This document shows, piece after piece, positions 47,326 through 57,580 of a DNA stretch of 64,000 nucleotides. The position numbers were made by a program, and so were the translations under genes. How positions within the stretch are numbered: the first letter of the stretch is position 1; the number at the start of each line of letters is the position of its first letter. The notes beneath the pieces were generated by a model. That model searched no databases. It saw nothing but the letters and a program-made list of their open reading frames with translations, and was not told where the DNA came from. Origin of the DNA: Calocera cornea HHB12733 (taxonomy: Eukaryota; Basidiomycota; Dacrymycetes; Dacrymycetales; Dacrymycetaceae). The stretch covers positions 59,638 through 123,637 of the forward strand of contig KV424011.1 of the NCBI GenBank assembly GCA_001632435.1, given 5' to 3'.

Positions 47326-48066
47326 ACCAGCTTTTACCTATATCGTTGGGCGCAAGTACAGCCCCGTCTGGCGCTCCATGCCTGAAACAAGGTTGGATGC
47401 TTCCAGGTTCCCTTGTACTCCGACTCATTCCGTCCTCCTTCCAGTCGCCATTGTGTGGGATCACCTCTAGATATCGTGAATAACGTTTGACATATTCCAC
47501 CATTACCTGCCGGCAGCCAAGGGGTTTTGCGTAGTGCTCGAGACAGTCGTGCCGAGGGTGCAAGATCCCCTCGATCTGGAGGAGTGCCAATTTGGCTCGC
47601 TTCTTAACATTAGTTAGGCTTTTCGGCTTCACAACCGTCCGGACATCATGCAAACCCTTTCCAATCGTATCGTCCTGATCTTCTTACACGGTTCAGAAGC
47701 TCAAATCCGTTTTAGTACTGAGATTCAGGACCACTGCACCCCTATTGTACCTCCTTGGTGCGCAGAAGTGTGCCTGATGTGGAGCGCAGCCTGCACCGGA
47801 GATACCCTCGGGGCTTGACAGAATTTGTCACCTTTATCCAAAAACGAGTCTTCTGTTGCCAAACCGGTAGTTAGATTGACTACCGCGTGCTTGGCGCGTG
47901 CTACGGATCGCGGTCACAATCGCTCTCTCGGATGCAAACATGTGCTTCGAAGTCCGAAGCCTTCGAGTACCGACTAGGTCGTAGTTTTGATGAGCACAGC
48001 CATCTCATGAGACAAAAGACGCTCGCAGGGTGTCCCTGTCTCAACCGTGCTTTCTTGACGCTCACC
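47326..48066. other. Intergenic with one unexplained minus-strand open frame
   Basis: 741 bases. A minus-strand frame of 117 codons (47300-47653) overlaps the end of BTB copy c and has protein-like composition (VEYVKRYSRYLEVIPHNGDW), but no family was recognised and no exons could be joined. Confidence 0.4.
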
Positions 48067-48993
48067 ATGGCTGACGGTTTGTCCTCTTCGTGATGGAGGG
48101 TCATTCCTTGCTGATTTTCTCTAGAAGTGTTGTTGGCACGATCAGCACCCGAAGAAACCGCCAAGTTTGAGGTTCCGGCTATTTTTGTGGATGCAAGCGC
48201 GGACGTCACCTTTCAGTCCTCCGATCAGGTTACTTTCAAGGTCTTCAAGGGCATTCTGATCGTTGGCTCCACTTTCTTTCGCAACATGTTCGAGCATCCG
48301 CGCCCATCGGGTGCATCGGCCCAGGATTATGTCCCATGGGATGAGCCCGCCGCCACCATTGTTTTACTCCTTTATCAGCTCTATCCATTGAAGAGGCCCA
48401 CCATCGAATCGTTCGGAGATCTCGAGACAATCGTAGTGGCCGCTGACAAATGGGGCATGGATGGAATACTGGAAACCATGAAGGAGACCATGCTTCAACC
48501 CCAGTTTCTCGATATTCGGCCATTTGCTGTGTATGCGCTTGCCTGCAGATTTGGATTTGACGAGCTCAAAACTCCGGTCAAGCGGCGACTTGTCGAGCTC
48601 TATGACCCCTTGGATCCCTACCTGAGAATAGACCTTCAAGAGCAGCGAATATTCGCGATCGATCTCGTGGATATGATGGCTCTACGCAAAGGGCGTGTAG
48701 AAGCGGTCCAGAGGATGTTGGACCAGACGTGGCCCGAGAAATGTACCGCACATGGCAATCCGTACGATGGCGCCGCTTCATTCCGGGCAGGCCTTCGCGG
48801 CCTGCTCTCGGCCAAGCCTACAGCTACACATATCTCCAGTATCGGCAACATTCTACCCGCCATGCTGGTCGAGAAGAGCTATATTTCAGTACGACCAAAC
48901 TCAGGCTGTACCTGTGCTCTGGTGATCCCCGCTATATGTCGCAATCTATTGCAGGCGATGAGGGACCCACAACATTTCTCAACCTCAAGCTAA
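48067..48993 (+). CDS. BTB/POZ domain protein (BTB copy d)
   Basis: Exons 48067-48076 and 48125-48993 give about 292 aa. A ten-base first exon (ATGGCTGACG) joins through a 48-nt intron (GTTTGT...CTCTAG). BTB: KFEVPAIFVDASADVTFQSS, TFKVFKGILIVGSTFFRNMF, LLYQLYPLKRPT. Module: AADKWGMDGILETMKETML, PQFLDIRPFAVYALACRFGF, KRRLVELYDPLDPYLRIDL, MMALRKGRVEAVQ, then a Cys-containing C-terminus and AMRDPQHF. Intact and probably functional. Confidence 0.84.
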
Positions 48994-49739
48994 GGTGACT
49001 GACAACTGTACAATGTTGTCTGAGAATCCCTTCTGATTATGTTTCTTCAGTGTCTCTTCAGTGAGTGCTCAGATCACAGACTCATTGTGTGGAGCCTGCT
49101 TGTCGTTGATACCTTACCTTGGCATTTCATTAGCATTATGTGTTCATGTTATGTACTGCGACAGCGTCAAGGCCAGAGACTTGTAGTAGTGGTGAGTGTG
49201 CCTGCCTCAACAATTTGGCGGCGTTATCCAGACACTACTTCCGAAAGTGATGAGCACCAGTTTGCCCACCTTCGTTTGTACAATGCCTACCTTATTGTCT
49301 GTCAACATGAACTGGTCTAATCACCTTGTCCCAACAGACTTGTGTGCTCTGTCATATATGTGCTTGATGAACACGTTTGTCGTTTGCTATTGACCTCAGC
49401 TCAAGTTTTTCGGCCCCGGAAACTTCACAAAGTTCTATGTCCAGAGCACACGTTCTACATGTTCTTCCCCGTATGTAAATACATAATACTCGTTTGCGTG
49501 GATGTAACACTGGAAGTCCATCGTATCCCCAAATCTGGCTGGCAACAGGGTTGCCGTCTTCTAGTGCATTCCATGAAAACACCGAAAGCTGTGCCTCCTG
49601 ACGACGACGCGCCCTTTGGAGAGTATACGGCCAGCAGAGCCCTGCCTTATCTTGCTAGCTTTGCATCACGAACATCCCTCCGCAAAGATCGCCGCTCGCT
49701 TGTCGCGTGGCCAACAGCTATCGCCTGTCTCCAGTCGAT
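48994..49739. other. Intergenic between BTB copies d and e
   Basis: 746 bases, relatively AT-rich (49.0-49.5 kb). No supported gene. Confidence 0.5.
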
Positions 49740-50156
49740 ATGTCAGATATCTCCAATTCGAGTCTCGCAGAATCAATTCCATCGACCTTCAGGATCCCAG
49801 CTGTGTTCTTGGATCCAGATGCCGATCTGCTTCTCAAATCATCGGACGGTGTCGTCTTCAAGGTGTTCAAGGCCTTTCTCATCGTGGGATCTCCGGTCTT
49901 TCGAGACATGTTCCAAACACCGCGTTCGTCTCCCGAGACACCCGAAGAGCCTGTACCCTGGCCGGAACCAGCCGATGTCGTTTCGCATATGCTGCTTCTG
50001 CTCTATCATCAACCCACACCCAAGCTGGAAACGTTACAGCAGTTTACGCGAGTGTTGGTCGCAGCCGATAAGTGGCAAATGGATACCATCTTCGAGTCTG
50101 TGTCTACCTCTCACCCCAAGAGTTTCCTTAGCAACGATCACCTTTCTTGGGTATAA
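49740..50156 (+). pseudogene. Truncated BTB/POZ gene (BTB copy e)
   Basis: The open frame gives 138 residues: BTB domain intact (FRIPAVFLDPDADLLLKSSD, VFKVFKAFLIVGSPVFRDMF) through AADKWQMDTIFESV, then it diverges and stops. Intact local copies run 272-313 residues and continue with FLDxRPxAVY and RRLVELYDP, neither of which follows here. After a shift of frame a faint match (TPRVSLATITFLGYKYGA) can be read, suggesting a frameshift plus loss of the 3' half. A short BTB-only protein could still be made. Confidence 0.72.
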
Positions 50157-50300
50157 GTACGGCGCCACTTGGACAATGGATCCCCAATCCTTCTCTTCTC
50201 TCCCTTCCCATTCAAGTTCGTCGAATACAGTACTGCCGACCCTATCACCGCCGCTCCGCTGCAGTTGCAATCCGACTCTCATTAGTCCAATGGCAAACAG

Positions 50301-51139
50301 ATGTCAGAGGCGGATGTCGTAATCTCGAGCTGCAAAGGTTCCCTCCCTTCCGACGCACCAACCTTCGAGGTTCCAGCCCTCTTTCTCGATCCAGATGCAG
50401 AATTGCTCCTTGTGTCATCGGACGCGGTGCAATGCAAGGTCTTCAAGGCGTTCCTGCTCTTCGGCTCTCAGGTCTTTCGAAATATGTTCAAGGACTCGCA
50501 TCCGGCGTCTTCCGACTCGAGCCAACCTGTCCTCTGGGACGAACCCGCAGATTACGACACTCCTCTATCAGCTTTATCCAATTGCCAAGCCCCGCTTCGT
50601 GAAAATTGCCCAGCTCGAGGGTGTGGTGACGACAGCCGACAAGTGGGGGATGGAGCGGATGATGGAGCATACGTTCGCGGAAATGCTGAAGCCGCCGTTC
50701 CTGGACAATGATCCGTTTGCTGTCTAACTATCGGCTGGCGGTTACATTCGGGAGAGACGATGTCAAGACCAGAGCACTGCAACGCTTGGTGGAGCTGCAC
50801 GATTCATCGGATAAATCCATTCGCAATAAACTGGAAGGCTTTACCGCTGTCGAGGTGATGAGCTGGTGCGACCTGCGTCAAAGTCGCCTGAATGCACTGA
50901 ATGCGATAGTCGATCGCCACTTCAACTGCAAGCACGACGGCCTCCTGTTGAAACTCAACCCCATTGTGAAGCAGCGGCTCTCGCAGACCCCTTCAGCGAG
51001 CGCAATCGACTGGTCTTTGGTGGATAACGTCTCGCCGTCTTCCAGCTGCGGCTGGGGCTGTTGTTCCCGTGCGTCAATCGGCTCTCGCATGATTGCTTTG
51101 AAGAGATATCTTGCCGACCCCAATCTCTTCGCTGGGTAA
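50301..51139 (+). pseudogene. Frameshifted BTB/POZ pseudogene (BTB copy f)
   Basis: Three successive frames together cover a whole BTB family protein. Frame 1: FEVPALFLDPDAELLLVSSD through PVLWDEPA. Frame 2 from 50551: ITTLLYQLYPIAKPRF through DNDPFAV and a stop. Frame 3 from about 50717: YRLAVTFGRDDVKTRALQRL through LADPNLFAG. Compared with intact copies, about 5 nt are missing at 50550 and 4 nt (AACT or ACTA) are added at about 50725. No intron can explain either. It most resembles BTB copy a (GSQVFRNMFKDS, QLYPIAKP, WCDLRQSR). Confidence 0.85.
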
Positions 51140-51344
51140 TGTACGTGCGCGCATAGTCAATACATCGGCAACCTCTCTTACTTTTATTTGCACAGGCAAA
51201 GTCCATACATGATGGCCTTGGCAGCAACTCTCTGCCGCTCCAATCTCTGCTTCAAGAGCCGCCAAAACCAGCCTCCCATTCCCGCACCACTCTGTTCCTC
51301 TACCCAGATGTCAAGTCACATGTGCTAGATACTGCTATGAAATG

Positions 51345-51730
51345 ACATACGTTACTCTGCGTCCTCGACATCTCTCCGGTGACAAATATGGTTTTAGCAC
51401 GGGAGGAGAGGTCGAAGTGGTAGTTCAGCCTTCTGATTGGGACGATCACGTCTGCAGAAATGGAGTTAGTATATGATGTCAAGTGGATGCGATGGCGGGC
51501 ATACCAACTTTGTGACGCAGGTCCGCCGGGAACGCCTTGTCCGTCTCCGCGCCCGCACCCTCAAAGTCTGTTCTCGACAAATGAGGGATGAACAAACGCG
51601 CTTGCGAGTGCGTCTCTTCGACGTAGAGAACTTTGACGACATGCGAGCCACCGAGGCACTAGCTGTGCTGGGCATGAGCGAACGAGACAGCGACGGCGCC
51701 GGAGTCACCCCGGATGAACAGGGTTAAGAC
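51345..51730 (-). pseudogene. Decayed dienelactone hydrolase copy
   Basis: On the minus strand the sequence reads CLGGSHVVKVLYVEE..., RTDFEG, AETDKAFPADLRHKV, then an intron (51504-51452, GTATGC...CTGCAG) and DVIVPIRRLNYHFDLSS, parallel to the intact gene at 37876 (CFGGPHVVKAL, PDFEG, AETDNTFPADLRHKA, intron, EAIVQANKLNYHFQLFS). The intron has the same phase and place, and a further donor GTATGTCATT at 51350 matches the intact gene's GTATGTCATT at 38661. A stop replaces the GY before the nucleophile Cys, and the catalytic HGFAIRGD region is destroyed. The 5' half was not found. Confidence 0.82.
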
Positions 51731-51943
51731 GCCATTCTGACGGTGTCCACATAATCGGGTCGCCCGTCCGGTTGCTTGGGGGAGCCAAATGTCGCAGGCG
51801 GGAGGGATGACCGCCGCTGCCTCCGGCTGGTGTGAAGGCATACGGTGCGCGTCGCTTGTTGGTGCAAAGGCTGACCGGTGGTAATGCTTCGCACAGAGAC
51901 ACTGATGATTACCAGGATGGAGAAGGAGAGAGCGCAGGCGCCA

Positions 51944-52644
51944 CTATGAGCCAGTGGTGATGTCGCTTCCCGCCTGGATGATCAGCGCGATGGCGGTCGC
52001 GATGATAAGGGCAATAACGCATAGAAGAATCACACCCATATATCTACAATATGTCAGACCACGAACCAAGAGCACTCAACGCCCTCACTCACTTGAAGTT
52101 GCCGACGAACCCGACCTGCCTCTCGAGCCCCATCCTCACGTCCCGATAGCTCCACCACCCACCCACGATGAGCGCGAGCGTGCAGACAAAGTACAACGTG
52201 CCGAGGGTCAGAGACTCGACCATAGGGAGTCGCTGTTGCTCGTCCTGCTCTTCGGAGGAGTTGGGTCTGGGGAGACGGGTGCGCAGCATTAGGGCGGCGC
52301 TGATGAGGATGAAGAGGAAGCAGAGGCGGACGTTCGACAGCCAGGTGCGCTCGAGCGCTGCATTATCGTTAGCACGGCGATGAAACGACGCGAATAGTGT
52401 ACAGCGTACCACAAAAGTCCCTTGCCGCGCTCCCTGCATTGGGCACAAGCCTGTCATCGACGACCTCCTCGCTGCTCGCATACCGACTGGCGGTCATCTC
52501 GTCTCTGCTGCCTCGGAGCGCAACAAGCGGGATGGAGACCGCCTCCCTGACCGCATTGTTGGGCCTGCTGTTGACGCCTTCATGGCGCGTCGCGGCCGGC
52601 ACTCGCGTCTCGGAAGAGCTGGGCGACGTGCTGGGCGCGATCAT
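51944..52644 (-). CDS. DUF202 membrane protein
   Basis: Exons 52644-52413, 52357-52093, 52043-51944 give about 198 aa. The N-terminal 70 residues are polar and Ser/Arg-rich. The DUF202 signature follows: ARDFSLERTWLSNVRL, then three TM helices (LCFLFILISAALML; LTLGTLYFVCTLALIVGGWW; MGVILLCVIALIIATAIALI). Exon 3, reached through GTGAGT and TTGTAG signals, supplies the third helix. DUF202 proteins are small membrane proteins of unknown role, some fused to SPX/VTC proteins; nothing more specific is visible. Confidence 0.87.
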
Positions 52645-53024
52645 GGCGCGACGGTGGGCGGGGATGACGCGAGCTCGAAAGGGTACCGGAATGCGGAGGC
52701 TGTGAGGGTCCGCTAGCCAATCGGGGAATGATGCCGTAATGTACCACTGCATTCTGACAGATTCGCTCGAGTTGCTTGCGACAAAATTGTGGTAATTTGG
52801 ACTGACGAACGTACACTTCTGGTGAATACTGCAACACCTTGTATACGCTCACCAGCATTTAGCTATCGGTTCAATAACAGCACCCATCTCCGCATACTCA
52901 GATATAACTGCCGTTTAGGCAGCCGATCAACGGGTCAAGGATAATGATTGTACTGCGAGCATAACCTTCTTTGATTTTATCATTGGCATATCTACATGTC
53001 CGTCTCCCCATATCATACACCTCT
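52645..53024. other. Intergenic, DUF202 5' flank / DenD-like 3' flank
   Basis: 380 bases; no gene or repeat recognised. Confidence 0.5.
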
Positions 53025-54432
53025 CTACGCCTTCTTAGCCGCAAGCAGCTCCTCCTTAAAGTCCGCAACAGCGCCATCAAACCCGTTTTTCTCATCCGGG
53101 TTCTCATACCCCAGCGAGAACGCCAGCGTGTTGTCGTACGAGCCGGCCCAGGTGCGGCAGATCGCGTACGTCTGCGGCTCGAACGTGTACTTGACGAGCT
53201 TCATCGCCTCGGGCCCGCCGTACTTCTCGAGCGCGTTCAGGATCTCCCGCGTCGTGATTGTGATGCCGGGGATGTTGATCGAGCGGTGGTGCTTGGGGTA
53301 CTAAGGAGCGGGGTACGATTAGAATCCTCTTAGACAAGAAAACGACAGCACGCACCTTCTCTGCCGGGACAGTGATGGTGTAGACGATATTCCTCACGAC
53401 GGCCTTGGGGCTGCCGACCCAGATACGCATGCTATCGATGATCGGGTCCTTCGGGTCGTTGGTGCTGCACCCCTATCAGCCACCCCCCTCATCCAGAAGG
53501 GGCAAAAGCACTCACATGGGGCAAACGCTCTCCTGTCCCTGCAGCGGCTCCCTAATCAGGCCAGAGATGAACGAGCTCGCAGCGCTGCTCGGCGCGCCCG
53601 CGCGGACGGACACGGTCGGCAGGCGCACAGAGCGGCCGTCGATGAAGCCCTTGCGCGTGTAGTCGAACACGAACATCTCCATGATCGCCTTGGCGATGCC
53701 GTACGACGACTCGGGGGTGACGGGGGTGGCGCTGTGCACGAGATCATTTGGCGGTCAGCTGCAGCTACATAGGAGAAGGCCGGGAGGGGAAACGCACTCG
53801 GGGTTGACATGGCTCTCCGGGAGCGCCAGGGGGCCGCCGTACACGGCCAAGCTGGACGTGAGGACATAAAGGATCTTCGGGTCGTTCGGGTACTTGGCAC
53901 CGTGCTGGCGCGTCGCCTCAAGCAAATGACGGTGCGAGTCGATATTGACTGCAACGAGTTAGCATAGACATTCCCAATGGCAGAAGCATCAGACGCACCC
54001 TTGTACCCAAAGTCGAAGTTGGCCTCGCTCCCCCCGCTCATAATCCCATGCAGGGCAAATCTTCCACCTGCATCAGCTCCCCCTCTCCGCGTGCAAACCG
54101 GCCAGCACTCACACACCGTCAATCCTGCCATGGGTGAACAGCGCCTCGGCCTGTTTGGGGTCCGTCAGGTCCGCCCCGATCGAGGTGACGCGCGGCCGCT
54201 CGGCAGGTGCCTTGATGTCGCAGACGATGAGCTTTACGTCCGGGTAGTGGTCGAGGAGGTAGGTGGTGAGGCGGTCGCCGACGAAGCCTGGGTTCGGGAG
54301 TCAGCGTGCGCTCGTGTGAGGATGCCGGGGTGGGTCGTGTGGAGGGTATCATGGAGGTGTGAGGGGGGACAAACCTCCTGCGCCTGTGATGAGGATGGTC
54401 TTGAGGGTCTTGGGGAGGACGGGGACGGACAT
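53025..54432 (-). CDS. NAD-dependent epimerase/dehydratase family, D-erythronate dehydrogenase (DenD)-like
   Basis: Extended short-chain dehydrogenase. Exons 54432-54375, 54287-54113, 54060-53999, 53948-53798, 53731-53516, 53464-53356, 53300-53025 give about 348 aa. Rossmann motif ITGAGGFVGDRL spans the first junction, acidic NAD-selecting residue in VKLIVCDI, then DGVFALHGIMSGGSEANFDF, VNIDSHRHLLEATRQHG, LTSSLAVYG, catalytic Y/K in ESSYGIAKAIMEMF, and VRLPTVSVRAGAPSSAASSF. The IMSGGSEANFD and RLPTVSVR blocks match the DenD-like group acting on sugar acids. The substrate in fungi is uncertain. All seven exons agree in phase; the second acceptor is AAG, chosen because it restores DGVFALHG. Confidence 0.88.
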
Positions 54433-54805
54433 TGCGGGCTGAGAGGGTGGGGGATGGGGACAAGCTGGTCACGCTACAGCAGCAGGGCGGGAGAGGAGGG
54501 TGTGTCGGCATTGGCCGTGACTTCTATATAAGGGACGGCGGTCTGCTCGCTGTCCACCCGCCCGCTCGCACGTATCAGCCAGGTGGACCGAGCGTGGCCA
54601 TGAGACACACGCACAACCCGCGGGGCGGCGGGTGACCGCGCCGGGCTCCCCGACGGGGCACCGACGGCCACGGCGACGTCACTGCCACCTCCGCCCCGAA
54701 CCTCCCTTAGGCCGACGGCGCCCGCCTCCTCGGGCCGTCTTCGTGCCGATCATGGCCTCCCTACAAAACTCCTTTGTGCATCGTGTGCCTATCAATCTTT
54801 GTGAT
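54433..54805. promoter_or_regulatory. Intergenic with the DenD-like promoter
   Basis: 373 bases between the SDR stop and the DenD-like start. TATA element at 54524-54532. The rest is GC-rich with no coding signal. Confidence 0.45.
54524..54532 (-). promoter_or_regulatory. TATA box of the DenD-like gene
   Basis: TATATAAG on the plus strand (CTTATATA on the gene strand), about 90 bp upstream of the ATG at 54432, a usual distance for a fungal TATA box. Confidence 0.45.
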
Positions 54806-56061
54806 CTACATCTCAACCGGGTAGCCCTTGTCTTTCAGCGTCTTCTCGCTCAACACCCACAACTTGTTCGCCAACGCCTCATCCTTCGCCTGGTCCGTCT
54901 CCGTCCCAGTCTTGCCGTACGGCTCGGTCACATAAGCGCCCTGGAACTCGGACTCCGTTCCGCCCTCGCACACTTCGGGCGCTGTTGCAGCCCACAGCGA
55001 GCTCTCAGCGCCGACATCGGGAGACTTGAAGAACAATGCCGCAGCTCCTCTGAGGACGGTGCCAAGAGGACCGTATGCCTCCTCGGCGCCCTTTTGTTGA
55101 TCTGAAACCTGCTGTCAACTTTTCATGCACAGTTTGAGACTAGCCGTCTTACCCGTATGTACGACTCCCGGATGAACCGCCAACGCCATGATCTTGTTGC
55201 CCTCTGGCGCTAGGACCCTGCGCACGAGCTCCTTCGTGAACAATCTGACGAGCTTCCTTAGCCTCTAGACTAAAATATGCACGCCAGACAACTCACATGT
55301 TCATCAGCTTCGACCTTGAGTACCTGTGCCGTGCTCAGCTCGGAGCTCCCAGCTGGACACGCCGTACTTACAACCTGTTCGGATCCCCGTCACCATTGAC
55401 CTCCTCCAAGTTCTCAAACTTGACATCGCTCCTGGCCATCCTATGATTCTCGCTGGCAGTGCTAACGATCCTGACGGCCCCCGGCTTGACATCCTCCCTC
55501 TCCACCGTCTTCCTCAGCAGCGGGAGAAGCTTATCAGTGAGGTAGAAGTGGCTCAGGTGGTTGATCTGGAAGTGATTGGCCAACCCGTCCTTCGTCAGCC
55601 CATAGGGTGCTATGCCGATCCCGGCGTTCCAGAAGCACAGGTCGAGCCGCTCCTCGCGGTTGATGCGCTCGGCGAGGGACTTGACCTCGGACAGGCAGCC
55701 AAGGTCGACGGGCAAGAAGAAGGCGCGGCCGTGCTTGCGCTCCTGTGTCTGGGTATGTCAGCAGATTCTGGCGATGTGCGGAGAGAGGGATGTGCCTCCT
55801 GCACCGCCTTGTTGATCTCTTCGGCCGCTTGGTCGCCGTACTCGTCCTTTGGCGCGGCGATGAGCACTTTCGCATTCGCCAGGGCCAGTCCTGGCCGTCT
55901 GTCAGCACACTGCCATGGTGAACGATGCATATATGCGCATACACGCACCCATGGCGATATATTTTCCCAACCCAGCCGATCCGCCGGTCACGACCGCGAC
56001 CTTGCCCGAGAGATCGGGGAGCGAGGATAGTGGATAACGTTTGGAGAGTAGGTTAGCCATG
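54806..56061 (-). CDS. Short-chain dehydrogenase/reductase (start disturbed by a possible frameshift)
   Basis: Classical SDR. Downstream exons: ?-55949, 55890-55805, 55742-55372, 55323-55297, 55244-55153, 55101-54806. Cofactor motif VAVVTGGSAGLGKY, NAGIG, active-site Ser in IVSTASENH, YSRSK across the exon 3/4 junction, then LMNILFTKELVRRVLA and a C-terminal domain ending in PVEM. In the reading frame of the cofactor motif there is no ATG before an upstream stop. ATG 56061 begins a fitting leader (MANLLSK) but is out of frame because of a TTTT run at 56040-56043. One T fewer would join it to KRYPLSSLPDLSGKVAVV. So either a 1-nt insertion (mutation or assembly error) or an unseen 5' exon. Confidence 0.78.
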
Positions 56062-56366
56062 TGTGGAGTCTACTTAGGTGCTAAGAGGGAGCTGTGACGG
56101 TACAGGCCTTGAAGAGACGGAACGGACTCGTTGATATATATATGCAGTTGACCATTGTGACGTAGTGAAAGAGCAAGCGTGTTCTCAAGACAGCAACGGA
56201 TCGACGCGTTGAGACCAGATCGGGCAATTCCACTGCTCGATCGATCCGGCCAACCCGCACCCGCACGCGCAGGTTGGGCTGCGAATGGTGTTCCATCGAT
56301 GGTATACTGGACTACATAGACTACAATTGCGCATACTACAAAATGAAAACCTGTCCGTGTCGTCCA
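56062..56366. other. Intergenic, SDR 5' flank / YJU2 3' flank
   Basis: 305 bases; a TATATATATA stretch at about 56132-56142 may serve the SDR promoter. No gene. Confidence 0.4.
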
Positions 56367-57323
56367 TCATACCAGAGCCTTCGCCTTCGGTGCGCTGACC
56401 TTGATACCCAAGGCGGCTGCCTTGTTCGGCTTTGGGCCAACCTTGATCCCGAGGCTTGCAGCGAGGTCTTTTCGCTTCTTCGCAGGGGGTGGCATCGCGG
56501 CCGCGGAAGGGTTGGAGACGATGGCACGTGTCGACTCGGAGAGCAGGTCCTTCAGGTCTGGCTGGGCACCGTCCGCTTTCCGCTTGACGGTGATGGTGGT
56601 AGGTGTGGCGGGTTCTGCAGAGCTGGATGCAGAGCTGGTGCTTCCTGGAGTTGATGTGGAGGGTCCAGCAACGGGTAATCCAGCCGGCGGTGCAGCCACC
56701 TTGGCGAACACCTGTCGCACGAGCTGCTCGTCCTCATCCTCTTCCCGCTTCCGTTTCAGGTCATCTACATCCACCCTCTCCTCGATTGCCCGCTCCAGGA
56801 TATCCTCAACCTCTCGTGCGCTGACCCGCTCGTTCCTAGCGTTCCGCGCACGGATGTCACCAAGCGCGTCGAGGATGTCCATCTCGCGTTTGGAGTCCTG
56901 CGTGCGGTTCTCCAGCACCTTCATCGGGTTGTTCTCCTCCTCCTCGAGCTTGGCCAGCCTATCCCCTTCCTCGACCGCCTTCTCATCGCGCCACGGCTCG
57001 AAATTCCTGCTCGCACCATGCTCAGCGGTGTAATCCGTGTTCTTGGGGTCGGTCTTGAACGTGATCTCGGCGCTGCAGAGCGTGCACTTGATGTAGAACC
57101 GGAATATCTTGATCCCGTAGTAGTCCTCCCCCTCAACCGTCTCCTTCCGCGCGTTGAATTTCTTCCCTTTGTAGATGTACTCTCCGCAGGTGTTACAGCG
57201 CATGGAGAAGGGCGTCATGAGACGGACGACTTGCTGTGTCGGCCGGCCACCCTTGCGCCGGGGGATCTTCGCCGGGTCAAAGTCGGGGGGGTAGTACTTG
57301 TTGAGGACCTTACGCTCAGACAT
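56367..57323 (-). CDS. YJU2: Splicing factor Yju2 (Cwf16/CCDC94)
   Basis: NineTeen-complex-associated factor that promotes the first catalytic step of splicing. Single exon, 318 aa. Start [20 protein letters not shown], then the zinc-binding core: [40 protein letters not shown], with two CxxC pairs, followed by [15 protein letters not shown]. Helical [20 protein letters not shown] and a low-complexity Ser/Thr/Ala C-terminus with two SLGIKV/ALGIKV motifs near the end. It is one of the very few intron-free genes here. Head-to-head with SYF2 over 257 bp. Confidence 0.96.
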   Translation of the reverse strand: MSERKVLNKYYPPDFDPAKIPRRKGGRPTQQVVRLMTPFSMRCNTCGEYIYKGKKFNARKETVEGEDYYGIKIFRFYIKCTLCSAEITFKTDPKNTDYTAEHGASRNFEPWRDEKAVEEGDRLAKLEEEENNPMKVLENRTQDSKREMDILDALGDIRARNARNERVSAREVEDILERAIEERVDVDDLKRKREEDEDEQLVRQVFAKVAAPPAGLPVAGPSTSTPGSTSSASSSAEPATPTTITVKRKADGAQPDLKDLLSESTRAIVSNPSAAAMPPPAKKRKDLAASLGIKVGPKPNKAAALGIKVSAPKAKALV

Positions 57324-57580
57324 CTTGCGTAGGTGCTACTGAGGTGATGTGGGACGATTGCGGGCAAGGCGGGATAATGACCTGCTGCTGAGGTGGTCGT
57401 CGTGCGGCGAGAGGAGCGCTCGTGCGACTCACCAATCGCCGGCCAACGCTCCGCTGATAAACTGCTCCCGTCAGTGGCGGTACGTTTTGCATCCGAGCCG
57501 CGCTACCCGCGTCTACTACTAGAGCGGTCTCCACAGCGTCTAACAGCGGTCGCCCAACTCATCACCACCACAACGTCACG
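57324..57580. promoter_or_regulatory. Bidirectional promoter of YJU2 and SYF2
   Basis: 257 bases between the starts of two spliceosomal genes. No TATA. The short shared region suggests co-expression. Confidence 0.5.

Noticed and set aside
49342..50322. 326-codon plus-strand frame
   Set aside because: Out of frame with the BTB domain at 49740; composition is Ser/Pro/Cys-biased and it spans an intergenic region. Only a short piece near 50110-50160 may be frameshifted BTB sequence.
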